Source: Macrocystis pyrifera
Taxonomy: Eukaryota > Sar > Phaeophyceae > Laminariales > Laminariaceae
DNA length: 64,000 bases
Direction: 5' to 3'
NCBI GenBank assembly: GCA_031763025.1
Contig: JASSKH010000009.1
Coordinates: 5,772,512-5,836,511, forward strand
In this document: piece by piece, positions 46,861 to 59,467 of the stretch
Numbering within the stretch: position 1 is the stretch's first letter
Layout: the number at the start of each line of letters is the position of its first letter
Translations under genes and position numbers: made by a program
Notes under the pieces: model-generated
The model's input: only the letters and a program-made list of their open reading frames with translations
Database searches by the model: none
What the model was told of the DNA's origin: nothing

Positions 46861-48086
46861 CTGTGTGTACCCTCCCCTGGGTTGGAGACACTCGGCTGGG
46901 ACATTCATCCCAAGAGGGCGTGATATCAGTCATCATCCGCGTGATAGTGATACGGTATGCTATAATAGTCATAGTCTACTCGTAGCTCTTCTGTCGGGGT
47001 CAAGTGGGATATCCCCTCCCCTAACCGCCTCACTCGCCTTCCGGTTCCTGTCTAACTGCTACGATATCATATACCTGGTACATACATACTGCCCCTGTAT
47101 TACACTTTATACAGCAGTTAGTGGACGTAGACTACCAGTTACACTTCGAGCAACAATAGACTGCCTGGGTAATAGAACTACTTATGGATATCTCGATCTC
47201 TGATCGTGCTCGGTTGGTACACTCCTGGCCACACAGAGCTCCCACTTGGGAATCGCCTCCTTTTAATACTTGTCGGACCTTTCCAGCGGGTCTTTGTTTT
47301 CTCATTTTCTCTTGGCACTTTCAGTCCTTCTTTCCTTTTTTCTTCTTTCGTTTCGTGTGCGTGCGTGTACTCGGAGCACGGCATCGCGGGCAAACCCGGC
47401 GCAGTCGCGGGTGTCGGCGGATGGTGGCCGGTAGAGAGGGGATTGCAAGGATCGTGGTCGCCGGTTTCGTGGCCAGGCATCGCGTGTCCCTCGAGACACG
47501 AGGGAAGCGTGAATGGGCTCTGTCTGGTCTCCATTTGTGGTTTCTGATAAGAGTATCTACGATTTTATAAGGGTCGTTTCGATTAGTAAAATAAACTCAA
47601 TTGGTGCTTATTTTCGCGACCAATCTGAACTATACAGAGACATGCACGCAGGCTAAGCACCAACATTGTCGAGCTGGCGAATCACGGCCACGGTGAGCAC
47701 CGGGCCTCACGCGAGGCGGGCAACGGGGCTGGCTCACTGTGGCAGAGAGTGAGGGAAGCTTTGCCCGGACGGAATCGGTGGCGAAGTCGTCGCGAGAGGG
47801 ACGGCGGCGTACGAGGCTGAGAGAGAAGCTCTGCTGTTTGTTTTTTTTTTCTTTCCGAAATTTCCGGTTTCATTTCCATTGCTTTTGCGGTGCTGCTGTG
47901 CCGTGCTGTGCTTTATCTTTCGCAGATACGAGTAGAGACATATTGAGCATATCGAAAGAACAAAATAAGTACCTTCGTAGGCTGTTCCCAATGCCGTTCG
48001 ATTTCGAGCTTCAGATTTGTATTTTTCGATCTAAAAAAAGAATGACCCTGCTTCTGCAGTCCAAAGATGCAAAATCCGACCGGAAC

Positions 48087-48175
48087 TTTTTCGATTTGAG
48101 AATCCGATGACCCAAGTCGTCGGATTTTGGCCCAAAATCCGACGACCTGGGTCATCAGATTTTCAAATCGAAAAA
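48087..48175. repeat. Long hairpin, copy 2
   Basis: The same inverted repeat in block copy 2, with one A fewer at the right end. Confidence 0.85.
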
Positions 48176-51100
48176 TGGCATGCTCTTTAAATTCAAGATG
48201 TTATCCACGACAGCAAACAGCAGCAGAACGATCGATGAGTTGGATAGTGATACACTTGTATCGCGACGTTGCTTCGCGCCCGACGCGCGGACGGCGCGTC
48301 CCTTCGTGGCCAGACTAGAGTCGGCTGGCGCGGGCTCGGGCCTAGAGACCAAGAGAAGCGCACTCGGCACGCGCCTCTCCGTGGATACGTACTCGTAGAC
48401 TACACTACTGTACAGCAGCAGCAGTCAGTCACAAAATGAACCACAAAATACCAAGACAGGTTGACTCTAGCGCACTCGCCACGTCTCTTCGCCGCCAGAC
48501 CAGAGGCAGTCAGCGTGGGGTCGGACGCTTGGGTCCTACGCGCAGGGCAGCGCACCCAGCGCGTCTCTTCGCGGCGCCAAGCCACAATAATAGCAGTTGG
48601 TCTCGACGTTTGCTCGAATCTCTAAACGCACAATAAATCTGATTTTTCCGCATAGGAAGACTCTTTCGATTTGCCAAGTTCATATCTGAAAATGCCATCG
48701 GGTCAAAATCTGAAGCTCAAAAATCGAACCGCATAGGAAACGGCCTTATCTGGGGTATGCACGTAAGTACGACATGTGAGCGAGCGTAGCGGAAAACCGC
48801 CCGCGACGCGAAGCGTATGTGGCGTCCGAGCCGTTTTTTCTCCTCAATGAATGAAGCATGGCGGCGTTACTCTTGGCATTATCAAGTCGCCAGTTTGCAT
48901 GATTGAATATAGTTTTTTTCATGATTGACCTCTATCCGCTTTTCGCATAATTCGATGTACTTCTCCCTCCTGAGCGAACGTAGCGGGCGGCGTAGGCCGC
49001 CCGCGGAGCGAAGCGCCTTGTACTACGTACGTACATCACAACCATTGACCATCTGGGCGACTTCAGAGGGGAAAACCGACGGCAAACACGTGACGGCGGT
49101 TACAGCAAGGGGTACTCCGTGATTGGGGGATGATACAATGGTTGGTGTCTGAGGTACGATGCATGGGGTTGTACGGCATGGGCAAAACATAATCCTACCC
49201 GTAACGCTGGGCGCTCACGGTGCTCCAAGACAATGGTTGATAACATACACCAGAGTTACCATTGTTTCGGTCACTATTTCGGGGTCCCAAGAGGGGCGAC
49301 AGGACTATTAATAAATACACTGCTCGCACGACATGAGCGTTGGGTCCGGCGCTTGCAACGCTCGTCGATCCAGTCGAACTTCTTGCTCGCTCTCGATGCC
49401 GCTGCCATCACCGACTGTGCTGTCTGCCATCTTGCGCTCGTACATACGCAAGGTACAGAGCAAGATCATATACAATCAATCGTACATATGTGACAGGTAT
49501 TAATACCAGGTATCCTGACGTGCACTCGTACATACCAGGCACACATTTTGACCTTTTCAAGGTTTTCTGCATTCTTCGACGACTTGCGTGTGTAGCGGGC
49601 GTGTCGAAGCTACGTACTGCTTGCTGTCCTACCAACCGCGGACAGAGGGCTATCGAGGTCTTTCGACCTCCCAGATGTAGCACACGACGACGGCATTGCT
49701 TTCTCTCAAAATAGCAGATTGGGGCCGGCGACTTCCGTCCAGGCGGGACGAACTATGGGTGTTCCTGTTATACCGTATCACACCCCGGTGATAAGATAAC
49801 ACACCCCCTCGGGGCGATTTTCAAAGCTGGGTTTCTCGACAACCGGGAGGGCGTACTGAGTATGACAAGCGATGCGTCTATGCAACCAACCTTCTCGATG
49901 AAATCTTTCCATAGCCACCATTTTTGTTGTGTGTGCTCCCCATGTTACGGAGGAAACACGTTCTGAAACTCGTCTCAGGGGGGGTGTTGATATTATGCGT
50001 GTTACACGGTACGTGTATACGATTATTTGCCGGTACAAGTACCGATCCATCGATTTCAACTCTGCGCTATGGCGGAGCTTGTTTTTTTTTTGTCCCGCTT
50101 TTGCTCCGTGCGACGCGTCTTGGTGCAACCCTCTTGCGTAAAACCTCTTGACCCTCTTAGGACTTCAGGGGGAAGAATTGACCGTGAAAAGTGACAACTG
50201 AGAGCAGCGATCCATGCGTGGGTGGGGGGTGACAGAACTTGGTGTACGAGTTACAATGTAGAGAGCCGTACGGCACGGCAGCAATATGATCTACAGCAGT
50301 CCCTGTATACGATACCTGTTTTTTTTTTTTTTTTTTTTTTTTATACTCAATGGTCGCATGCTGCTCGTACGACAGACGAATGATACGTAGCACCATTTAT
50401 TTTCTTACTGGCACCAGTTACTACTTGTTCATCTAGGTCGTTATCTCGGGGCCCCAAGCAGAGAGTATTGATCTACAGCAGTAGTATTAATAGTACGTAC
50501 AACAGCAGTATATCCGCAGGTAATAATATTAATAGACGACTTCTACGTAAAGCGTCTGTGTATCATCTGTCCCTTGTCACTGACGATGCCTCCTCCTATC
50601 CTCCTCCTCGCAGGGTCGTGGTCAACGGTCAGACAAGCAAGCAGCAAGCCTGACGTACACTGTTGACGTTATACATACCACGGCCAGGTAGACTATTGCC
50701 CAAGCAAGTGGGAGAGCCCGACGTCGGGAAGTCGACTGCAAATACCAGGTATACTGGTATATCATATGCCAAGCACGTACCTACCTGGTACGTCAGTAGT
50801 AACGTACGTACCAATCTGGTCGTACGGATACATAAGGACAGGTTGATCTTCATAATAATGACTCACCAGTCACCAGTCATTATATTTCGGACCAAACAAG
50901 TACATAGCATTCACGTGAGTACCATTTCCAGACTGAAATATAAGGACGGTTGTGGTATAAATATCAAGACATAACTATACTTGCATTTTCGTTCAGAGTG
51001 GTACACAGCAGGGCTATGATTAGAGTCAACGCTAAAATACTGCTGGTCTGTAGTATCGCCATATATACACAGCAGGGCTGTGATTAGAGTAAACACTAAA

Positions 51101-51690
51101 ATACAGCTTGCTGTAGTATCGCCATACATTTACATTTCTCGATGCGCCGCCCGCGCTTTATACAGCATAGCAGCTGGAAGCGGTAGACGTCTACTGCCAT
51201 CTAACAATGCTGTTGCTGCACGCATTCTGCGAGGATACCTCCGTCGGCGATACAGGTGCAGGCAGCATCGTACGAAAAAACAGTCGTGTACTGACTGCTG
51301 TACTTGTATTTGACATCGAACATGGTGTGCTGCATATGTTATATGTTATGTTTGCGAAATCACGAACCCTCCCGCATCGCACTCACCATCAGTCGCTGGC
51401 ACATTCTCCTGGCTCGTTTCTTCCATTGCCAGGCTTGCTGGTGAATAGGGCTGAAAACAGACAGGACACACTGCAGCTGACAGGCAAAAAAATGGCCGGC
51501 CAGGGGCTTGTTCATTGTATCTCCCCTATTGTATCTCCCCTATTGTACCAGCTTTTTATGTTGGAAACCCTTTTAGAGTTTGTAGGGAAATGTAGACCAA
51601 TGAGGACAATGAGGATGACTAACATTGGGGACTCACTCAAGATTTTTGGTAAGGAATGCTTGACCCCACGTACGTGTAAAAAAATTGTAG

Positions 51691-51849
51691 AAATTACCGC
51701 CTCTGGTATTTTACGAAACCCCAGATTCCGGCACACAGATGGTGCCGGACACAGCGCAGCAGGACACCGCAGAGCCCACAAAGGGTCAGGAACTATCCAG
51801 CACCACGGAGGCGACGTCGTGCACGAAGATTTTTTGGAAATCGTTCAAG
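51691..51849 (+). CDS. Candidate internal exon, unknown protein (copy 2)
   Basis: Same exon candidate as at 5,835 with the same borders. Confidence 0.35.
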
Positions 51850-52305
51850 GTGAGCGGAGAAAATAGAAAAAAACTACGTCGGCCTCGAAAGCGGTGATGC
51901 AGCATGGCTTGGACGTCAGGCCACCGCCCTCGTCCCTTTGAGGTTCCCGTTCGCCGTTTCTTCTTGGGTGTGACAGCCAGCTTACTGCTGAATGTGCTCC
52001 AACCATTTTTTCGGCGAATGACTGCAACCAAGACGTGGATGTTGTCCGAGATGTAGCAAGATTGTTCAAAATCGTAACTTTCCGCATGTTCAACTACAAC
52101 AGCAGTACAATCTCAGCATCGAGTACTCGTAACTCGTGCGAGTTCAGTGTGGACGACTGCTGTAGTACGACCAGGTATATGTATGTACTGATGAGATTGT
52201 AGGCCGTCATCCTCATGTCTCTACGGAAGAAATCCAACCGCAGCAGCAGCTGAAGGGCACTTCGAGGTTGTGGTTGGCGTGTTAATGTACATCGCGACGT
52301 TGCAG

Positions 52306-52519
52306 TCAGTGTGTCGAACCACGACTCGACCGGCAAATTGCTCGTGATTATCACATATCAGATATCCTACATACCGGGCTGGAGATAACTTGGGCGCGAG
52401 ACGATGGAGTCACCATCGAAGGTTGGGATGGGATGAGACGAACCATGGAGAGACCTGAGCTCGATGCGGCCACACTGGGGGAAGGCAAAGAAGGGGGGGT
52501 CGGCACTCCGTTCTGGTGA
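52306..52519 (+). CDS. Candidate exon, unknown protein (copy 2)
   Basis: Counterpart of 6,453-6,666 with the same frame and ends. Confidence 0.33.
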
Positions 52520-54234
52520 CGTGCGTTTAGAGACAGTGAGTGTCGTGTGTATCGATAGGTCGACTGCAACTTTTCACACCTCGGACAGATCGTGATCTAT
52601 GTACAGCAGTAGATCATCTATCTACCGTTAGTAGTTCCTCATCTTCCGTCGTGATAGGTTTTGCAGGATCTGTATTGCACAGACCTAGCCCAGGAAACAT
52701 GTGCTGCTTCGTTCATATGTTATGGTTCGGGCCCAGCTACATGAGGTAGATATTACAGGATCGGTAATAGATCTGCCTTGAAAGAACTAGAGTATATCAT
52801 CAACTGGGAATCGATGATCTGTCCGAGGCGCGCAAGGTTTGGTTTATGGTGGAGTCAAGACCCACTGATCCGCGCCTGCACGTAACGTTGCAAGACGTTT
52901 TGTCAAATTAAGATAAACTCCTTCAATATCGCTCACGCTATGATCACAGTACGCTGCAGAAACCGACGAAGCGAAGTGCATGGTTCAACAGGACGGCGGG
53001 GACGACGGGGTCAGCGAGGACGACGGGGTCAGCGAGGACAGCGGGGTCAGAGGTTAGTCGTGATACACAATCTGTGATCCGGGAAGAGATTTGACCATCG
53101 AAGGACTGCGCGCAACGTCGTAGGTTGCAAAGTCTGAATCTCACGGGGGCATGCTAACCGTAACCTCTACGATTGACAAACGTACGTCGAAATGCCTCTA
53201 TATTCTCAATGGCGGAGATGCAACCCCTTCGTTACTTCTTGATGTTTTTCCATGCAGATACTTACTATCGACGACGATGAATAAATAGAAGAGGGAGAAG
53301 AGTACGTGCAGCCCCTGCCGAACTGCAGGGCGCCCCTTGGGATGGTTGGGAACCGGAGACGGGGACGGAAGCGTCGGAGGGCAGTCCGGATGATCGAGAG
53401 GGGAAGGCGCACACGAAGGTACCGTAGTACGCTAGTGGACGCCTCAGGGGGCGTGATTTTCTTTCGAGCTTGTGATATTCCGAGCCTGAAAAGGCGACCC
53501 GGGGCGTTTACCATGCGGTCGGGGCGTAGTTTGGAAGCAATACGCGTAGTGGTATGCTGCATTATGCCAGCGGGTGCGGTATAGTGGCAGCACATCCAGC
53601 GGACGAAACACAGCTACAAAAAGAAAATAAGGCCGCCACCCATATCCCCGAAGCCACTCACCCCTCTACGAACCCAGTCACCCAGTCACCCACCCACCAA
53701 CTCATCGACCCATCCACCCATCAACTTATCAACCCACCCGCCATGTCCTACAGCAGTACAGCAGTAGGTGCAGCAGTAGATGAGTGCCCAGTTCGTACGT
53801 AGCAGCACCATGGTCCAGTGGTGGAAGCACAAGCGGAGTAAACAAAACAGTAAAAACACGGCAACTACCCACAACCACGAATCCACTCGCCCACATACTT
53901 ACCTACCCACACGCCCACACACGCACCAACTCACCCACCATGTACTACATCATTAGGTACAGCGTTAGACATGTTGGTTCATATCGCGCTTGTTCCTGTA
54001 TTGTACTGTGAGTTCCGTTTATTTTTCCATACTCCGCCATGCTGGGGAGAGCGGCCCGCCCCCGGGAGGGTGCCTTTTCACGCACCCCGTTCGCCAACTC
54101 CTTCAGCGGGGACTGCCAAGTGGAGTGGACGCAGCACGGTCGCGGTGCCGCGAGCGGCCAGGAGACGCACGATAGAGCCGCTGCACCGCGTTCAAGACTG
54201 AAGCCGGCGTAGCTGTGACGATCGGAAACGATGT

Positions 54235-54248
54235 CACTACTACTACTG

Positions 54249-54279
<31 letters not shown>
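54235..54279 (+). repeat. CTA microsatellite, copy 2
   Basis: Counterpart of the tract at 8,382. Confidence 0.95.
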
Positions 54280-54853
54280 CGAGCAGTAGTGATGACCACT
54301 CAAACTCATATGTTGCCATTATTTTGGTGATGCGTGAAACACATATAGACATTGACATGTATCAGGACACGTCAACATTTGTATACATCCCACCTTGTTT
54401 GCATCGGAAACAGCTCCATTCCCCTTCCTGCCACGACATCCCAACCTGACCCCAGGGCGTTTACCCCAATAATTTGAAAGGGCGGGGCGAGGGGGGGGGA
54501 GGGGGGGGGGGTGGGAGGCGTCTGCTGTGTCACCGGGGCTTTTCAAGAAGAGTAAGTTTTTTTTTTCTCTATATTGGTGTCGTTTTCCCTGAAAAGGCGC
54601 CCCATTGGTTTGCTCCTGGCGTGGTGCTTACTATCATTATTACGGTAGACGACGTGATTACGTCTTTTTTGTGAATACTTGGACTATGGCTTGTGACGGC
54701 TGCACAGAAATATGCTTGCTTACTGACGCTTTGCGCTCCGGTTAACATAGCTTTGCACAGCCACGACAACTTGTTCACAGAAAGTCGGCGTGATCAACTG
54801 TGTTGTTGCTGTCGTCTTTTTTTTTCTGTGCCAGGTATATATATATATATATA

Positions 54854-55258
54854 TTGTCCCATTGTGAGACAGAGCCATGCCCAAATGGAGGAAGGAATAT
54901 CGACAGGCTCCCTACGGAAAGGGAGGTCATTACACGAGTGACCGAAGAAGTTAAGGCAAACTGTCAAGGGCGCAAGAGATTTCTGGTGCCCTTAGCTACG
55001 AACCTCGGCCTGGCCATGGTACAGAGGTTCGTCATTTCAAAGTTTGACTGTTGCTCACATTCGGGAGTATATTTTGAAGTGTGGCGTCAAACCGCCACCT
55101 CTATTAAGAAGTCTGGTCTGCAATCGCTGATGCGCCAGATGGCACCGGGTATTGGCCGGGATACCGATTCGGAGGCTGAGGAAGGCACAACCAATGCCGC
55201 GGGGGTGGAAATTACGGCCGGCACTAGCGAAGCCGATGTCGACGAGAAAACGGACTAG
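54854..55258 (+). CDS. Uncharacterised C-terminal coding segment (copy 2)
   Basis: Same frame and length as 8,983-9,387. Confidence 0.45.
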   Translation: MSHCETEPCPNGGRNIDRLPTEREVITRVTEEVKANCQGRKRFLVPLATNLGLAMVQRFVISKFDCCSHSGVYFEVWRQTATSIKKSGLQSLMRQMAPGIGRDTDSEAEEGTTNAAGVEITAGTSEADVDEKTD

Positions 55259-56376
55259 CTGTCTTCGATCTGGTTAATAATTGTCGTCGTGTACAGCAGT
55301 AGGTGGTGATGGGCACGAATATTTTTTGTCGACACCCAAAACTATCGCATAACGCAGAGGTAGTTGTGACGGTCGTTGCCGTCGTGTTTTCAACCCCCCT
55401 CATTATGTTGCTGTTGCCTTGCTTGGTAAGTTTTCGGCTGCCCCTCCCCCTGCGCCGAACCCTCGCAGTAATATGTGACGCTTGTTATTTGAGGGGCATT
55501 CTTACTGTTTTTTTTATTCCAAGGCTAAATTGTGGTGCAGAAATTTCATTTCGTCGTGCATAATAGATAGCGGGCCTTGCCTCGAAATCGGATCGAACGC
55601 CGTGGTCGCCAATACATTAGCCGGAGGAGGATCAAGGGAAGAGTGTCGAGATTTGGCGGGGCACTGATAAAGATACGACATTCAACTGGCCTCTCCTTCA
55701 ATTCCACTGCCCCTCTCCCCCCCTCACCCCCTCGTAAGCTTTTGTATGTCCATCTGGTACGCACGAGGTAGAGTGGATTGATGTTATTATATAGTGATTG
55801 ATATATGTTATTTTGTTGCTCCGTTCGTTTCCGTTTGTATTTACTGTACGAGTCGATATCACATTGTATGAGATGACCGACCTGGCATTCTGTGACATGG
55901 CTCGACTTCCGTACAATTGCCGAGAGACTGCCGTGCGAAAATTGTTGCGCTTAGTGAGGACTCATTGTGGTGCAGAAATCGTAATTTACGAAAGTACGTG
56001 CTCCTTAATTTGATACTATTAATACAAGACTTGCAAGCCAGAACACATCGACCGAGCCAAGCAGTGTACCTGTATCATTGCAAGCAATGACGCAACATCA
56101 ACCGAGCATTCATGATAATACGTAGTGATCATTCTTTTATGTAAGCCACTCCCTACCCCCCCCCCCCCTCCCCTCCAACGCCAACCCAGTACCCCCCCCC
56201 CCCCCACACACAGTAAATCTCAACACAACTACAAGACATTGAAAGCCGAGATTGCGTCAACCGAGTCAATCAGTCCATGTTGAACACTTGCTTAAATTGT
56301 TTTCGCTTGCATCATATTCGAAACAATGCAAAACCGCGTGCGTGCAAGCTAATAAAATAGATGAATCATGCCAAGG

Positions 56377-56511
56377 TCAAAACATAAGCCATGAGGTCTT
56401 GCTCGTCTTGGTAGACGGGTTGTCCGTCTTTGACTTAGAAACACTCTCGATGTCGCCAGAGGGCTTCTTGCGCGGCAGGGTTCCGTTGACCCACAGCGCC
56501 TCCATGACCGT
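56377..56511 (-). CDS. Candidate terminal exon, unknown protein (copy 2)
   Basis: Identical to 10,505-10,639. Here the right-hand neighbour is the unique stretch 57,943-59,195. Confidence 0.42.
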   Translation of the reverse strand, partial: TVMEALWVNGTLPRKKPSGDIESVSKSKTDNPSTKTSKTSWLMF

Positions 56512-57942
56512 CTGGAAAAGTTACAGCGAACCCAAAAGGGGAGGCAAGGAAAGGGGAAGGGAAGGGCGTGCAAACAAGGGGGAGGGAGGGGTGGGGTATG
56601 TGGGCATCAGGGACTGTCGCAGAGGTAGTTTGGTCCCAGTACGGGAGCGTGTTAACTGTATCTATTTCCCCCCCGGATGACTGAGATGGCAATACTAATG
56701 CAGCGATACTACAGTAGTTTACCAAATTTACTGGACGCGGGACATCGGGCTACAGTAAACCACGGCCGTGTTGCTAGCATAATAATACGTGATGCATTTA
56801 AGGAAAATAATACATTACGCATTGGTCCATAAAAAATACTTCATCCAGTGAGGTGTGTCCCTTTGACCGATTGCCCGGGTACTCGCGAGTAATACCCGTC
56901 TCCCAAATAATTTTCACGGATAAAAGTAGCACTTGGCGCTTTTTTTTTTTTTTTAATCCTCTGGCGGATTGGTAAACATAAGCTCAAGCTCACCATACTT
57001 TCATGTTCAAATCGTGTCTTGTCAATTTAACCCATAGCTCCCGTTGCGATGCGCGTTTCATTTGCCCCCCCGGGTACTCGTTCGTGTACTCGCTGTTGGA
57101 GATGCTGTCGTCCGTCTTTTATGACGAGAAGACGTAAACGAGCTGTGACACGCAGCGTGGTCGTTGATTGTTCGGCTACTCAGACTTGCTCGGGGGGAAA
57201 CAAATACGTCAGCTGCGAATTCGACTGAAGTAGTGATTGATATTCAACTTTGAAAAGTGCGCGACACGTCAGACGCGCACAATTGACGTTCGATAACCCT
57301 TTCGGCTTTTGGGGCCCCATGGTATCGACACCTCCTCCCCTCGCAAAGAGCACCACAAGAAATTTAGCCGTAAAAAAAACGAGAAGTAAGAAACTCGATA
57401 CCGACGTTTGTATAGGGAACACGCTTCTCAAACGAATAATCTATCTATAACTTTGAACCAATTGATCTGCTTTTGATCAGAGGGCCGGTACCGTATGCTA
57501 CTGTAGTCAGAACCAAATTAACGACTTTTTATTGAAACCTTACCAAGCATCCAAGCAAGTGTGCAAACCCGGCAAGATACAATCTGTGTCCCACCCTGTT
57601 ATCCTCGCAGTATCACGAGTCCGAACAGGTGTCGCGCACCTACCCCAGCGACCCGGGCTGGTTGACGTTGTTGATATACCTGGTATCACTTTATACAATA
57701 GTCATTTTTTTGTCGACATGTTGACCCTCTCACTCACGTCTTTTTTCATGCCATACTGCTGTAGTACTCGCGCAAATTATTTGTGCGCACATCGTGTAAC
57801 TCCAAGTAAGGGAATGCTCAGGCTGGAAAAAAGGGTGCGTTCTACTCGTATAAAGGCTCCCGATTCACTTGTTTTTCTTTAAATCTCGGACTGGTTTCTT
57901 TTTACTGCTTGTGGCAAGTCCTATTATAAATCGGACAGATCA

Positions 57943-59195
57943 CGACCTCCAGTAGTAATAGATTATCTACAGTAGGTCCGCTATGGTATGTTTGGGAAGA
58001 TCTGTACAGTATAGATCCCAAACAGGAAATAATTCGTACTCGTAGAGATCAAGCAGGTTACACGGCTCCCACCCGCCAATATGAGCTGGCTACACTACAT
58101 ATCAGGCTTTTGGCTGCTCTCTGAAAAGTCTACCCTCGGGTTGATCATTCGTGTGGAAATCGATGACCGGTCCGATATGCTTTTTTCCAAGTCTGTCCCC
58201 CAAAACGCAGCGGGTTCAGTTTTTACGGGGATAATAATAGAAACAAGACGAAGTCCTCGTATCTCTCGTGCTCGTAAATCTTGCTACCTCGTACCTCTGG
58301 ACAAAAATATGTGGACTACTGTTGTTGTCACCTGCGGCGTCCATGCCTGCTGTAGTACTGGTCCAAGAGGATCCGCCCTCTACCGGCCACTCTGTCACAG
58401 CCGTCGCCCTCTGAACGGAAGCTTTCACTGAATCAATGATGATGCTGCTCTCCAGCGCCGTCCCCAACAACACTGGCCAAGGCGTCAGGTGACATCTCCA
58501 AGTGGCCGCCTTCAGGTACCGGTTCGCTCTTGTCGCGCACGAGAATTCGGTCAAGCCGCTGCTGTTGTATATGGATCCTGTAGGAAGTATTCCTGGTATA
58601 CGAACACGTACTGCTGTACCGTATGTACAGGCAGTATACGTGCAATAACAGACACAGGCGTCAATCAGTGATGAAATACGAATTTTGAATTTTGAATATT
58701 ATGTATGGGTTGTGGGCCGCACTTCGTCGGGATATCGTAATTTAGAACAAAACGTTCAAGCAGGTATCAAGTTTGCATCGTGTGGAGTATCGTTTCTCAA
58801 ACGGAAACTTGCGCCAATTAACAAGCCGTCCTGACTATGAGCACGCGAAGCAAGCGGCGAACGGGATGGGATGCAGCACTCGCGGTTAGGACAGCAGCAG
58901 CAACGACTCCGAAAGATCGGCCATTCTTATCCCCGGAAAATGGTATGCAAAAGGCTCTCGATATTTCGCGGACAAACCTTGCAGGGCCTGATTTGCTGGG
59001 CACAGCAGAAGGAGGCAGCAGAGCACCCATAAACCAACCATTGGCGCCTGTAGCTATAAGGCTTCGTCTCCAGTCCCCAAGTGAAGTGCACACCCTGGGT
59101 GCTCAATTCTGGTCTCCCCGGTCAGTAACGCCTACACACAATGAACGCCATTTTTACACGTACGTGGGGACAGGGGATGGGCTTAAACGTCCCCT
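57943..59195. other. Unique stretch between block copies 2 and 3
   Basis: Present once in the window. It holds the candidate terminal exon at 58,433 and the ORF at 58,837. Copy 1 stops precisely where this stretch would begin. Confidence 0.8.
58433..58558 (-). CDS. Candidate terminal exon in the unique inter-copy stretch
   Basis: After an AG at 58,560-58,559 the minus strand reads RLDRILVRDKSEPVPEGG, then EMSPDALASVVGDG and ends EQHHH with TGA. The composition is protein-like, but no family is recognised. A longer frame on the same strand (58,554-58,216) competes. Confidence 0.3.
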   Translation of the reverse strand, partial: RLDRILVRDKSEPVPEGGHLEMSPDALASVVGDGAGEQHHH

Positions 59196-59199
59196 GTGA
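58837..59199 (+). CDS. ORF of 120 codons ending at the palindrome
   Basis: ATG at 58,837 opens a basic start (MSTRSKRRTGWDAALAVRTA) and a Pro/Gly-rich middle. The stop TGA at 59,197-59,199 lies in the left arm of the junction palindrome, so the original end was probably lost to the rearrangement. The minus strand is also open for 91 codons, which lowers confidence. No family is recognised. Confidence 0.3.
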   Translation: MSTRSKRRTGWDAALAVRTAAATTPKDRPFLSPENGMQKALDISRTNLAGPDLLGTAEGGSRAPINQPLAPVAIRLRLQSPSEVHTLGAQFWSPRSVTPTHNERHFYTYVGTGDGLKRPL

Positions 59200-59254
59200 G
59201 TCCCCAATGTTAGTCATCCTCATTGAATGAGGATGACTAACATTGGGGACTCAC
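59196..59254. repeat. Perfect palindrome at the start of repeat copy 3
   Basis: Arms of 29 bp (59,196-59,224 and 59,226-59,254) are exact reverse complements around a single G at 59,225. The right arm is the first 29 bases of copy 3; the left arm is absent at the matching place in copies 1 and 2. Confidence 0.97.
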
Positions 59255-59308
59255 TCAAGATTTTTGGTAAGGAATGCTTGACCCCACGTACGTGTAAAAA
59301 AATTGTAG

Positions 59309-59467
59309 AAATTACCGCCTCTGGTATTTTACGAAACCCCAGATTCCGGCACACAGATGGTGCCGGACACAGCGCAGCAGGACACCGCAGAGCCCACAAA
59401 GGGTCAGGAACTATCCAGCACCACGGAGGCGACGTCGTGCACGAAGATTTTTTGGAAATCGTTCAAG
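59309..59467 (+). CDS. Candidate internal exon, unknown protein (copy 3)
   Basis: Same candidate exon, intact in the more diverged copy 3. It begins 83 bases after the palindromic junction, so any upstream exons present in copies 1 and 2 are cut off here. Confidence 0.33.

Larger units (their letters stand above)
45848..57942. repeat. Large repeat block, copy 2
   Basis: This block matches 1-12,079 end to end. Its left edge lies inside a CTG/CAG-rich tract that probably encodes the Gln-rich start of the neighbouring F-box gene, and its right edge continues without interruption into unique sequence at 57,943. Part of it (from 51,608) is repeated again at 59,226-64,000. Confidence 0.95.
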
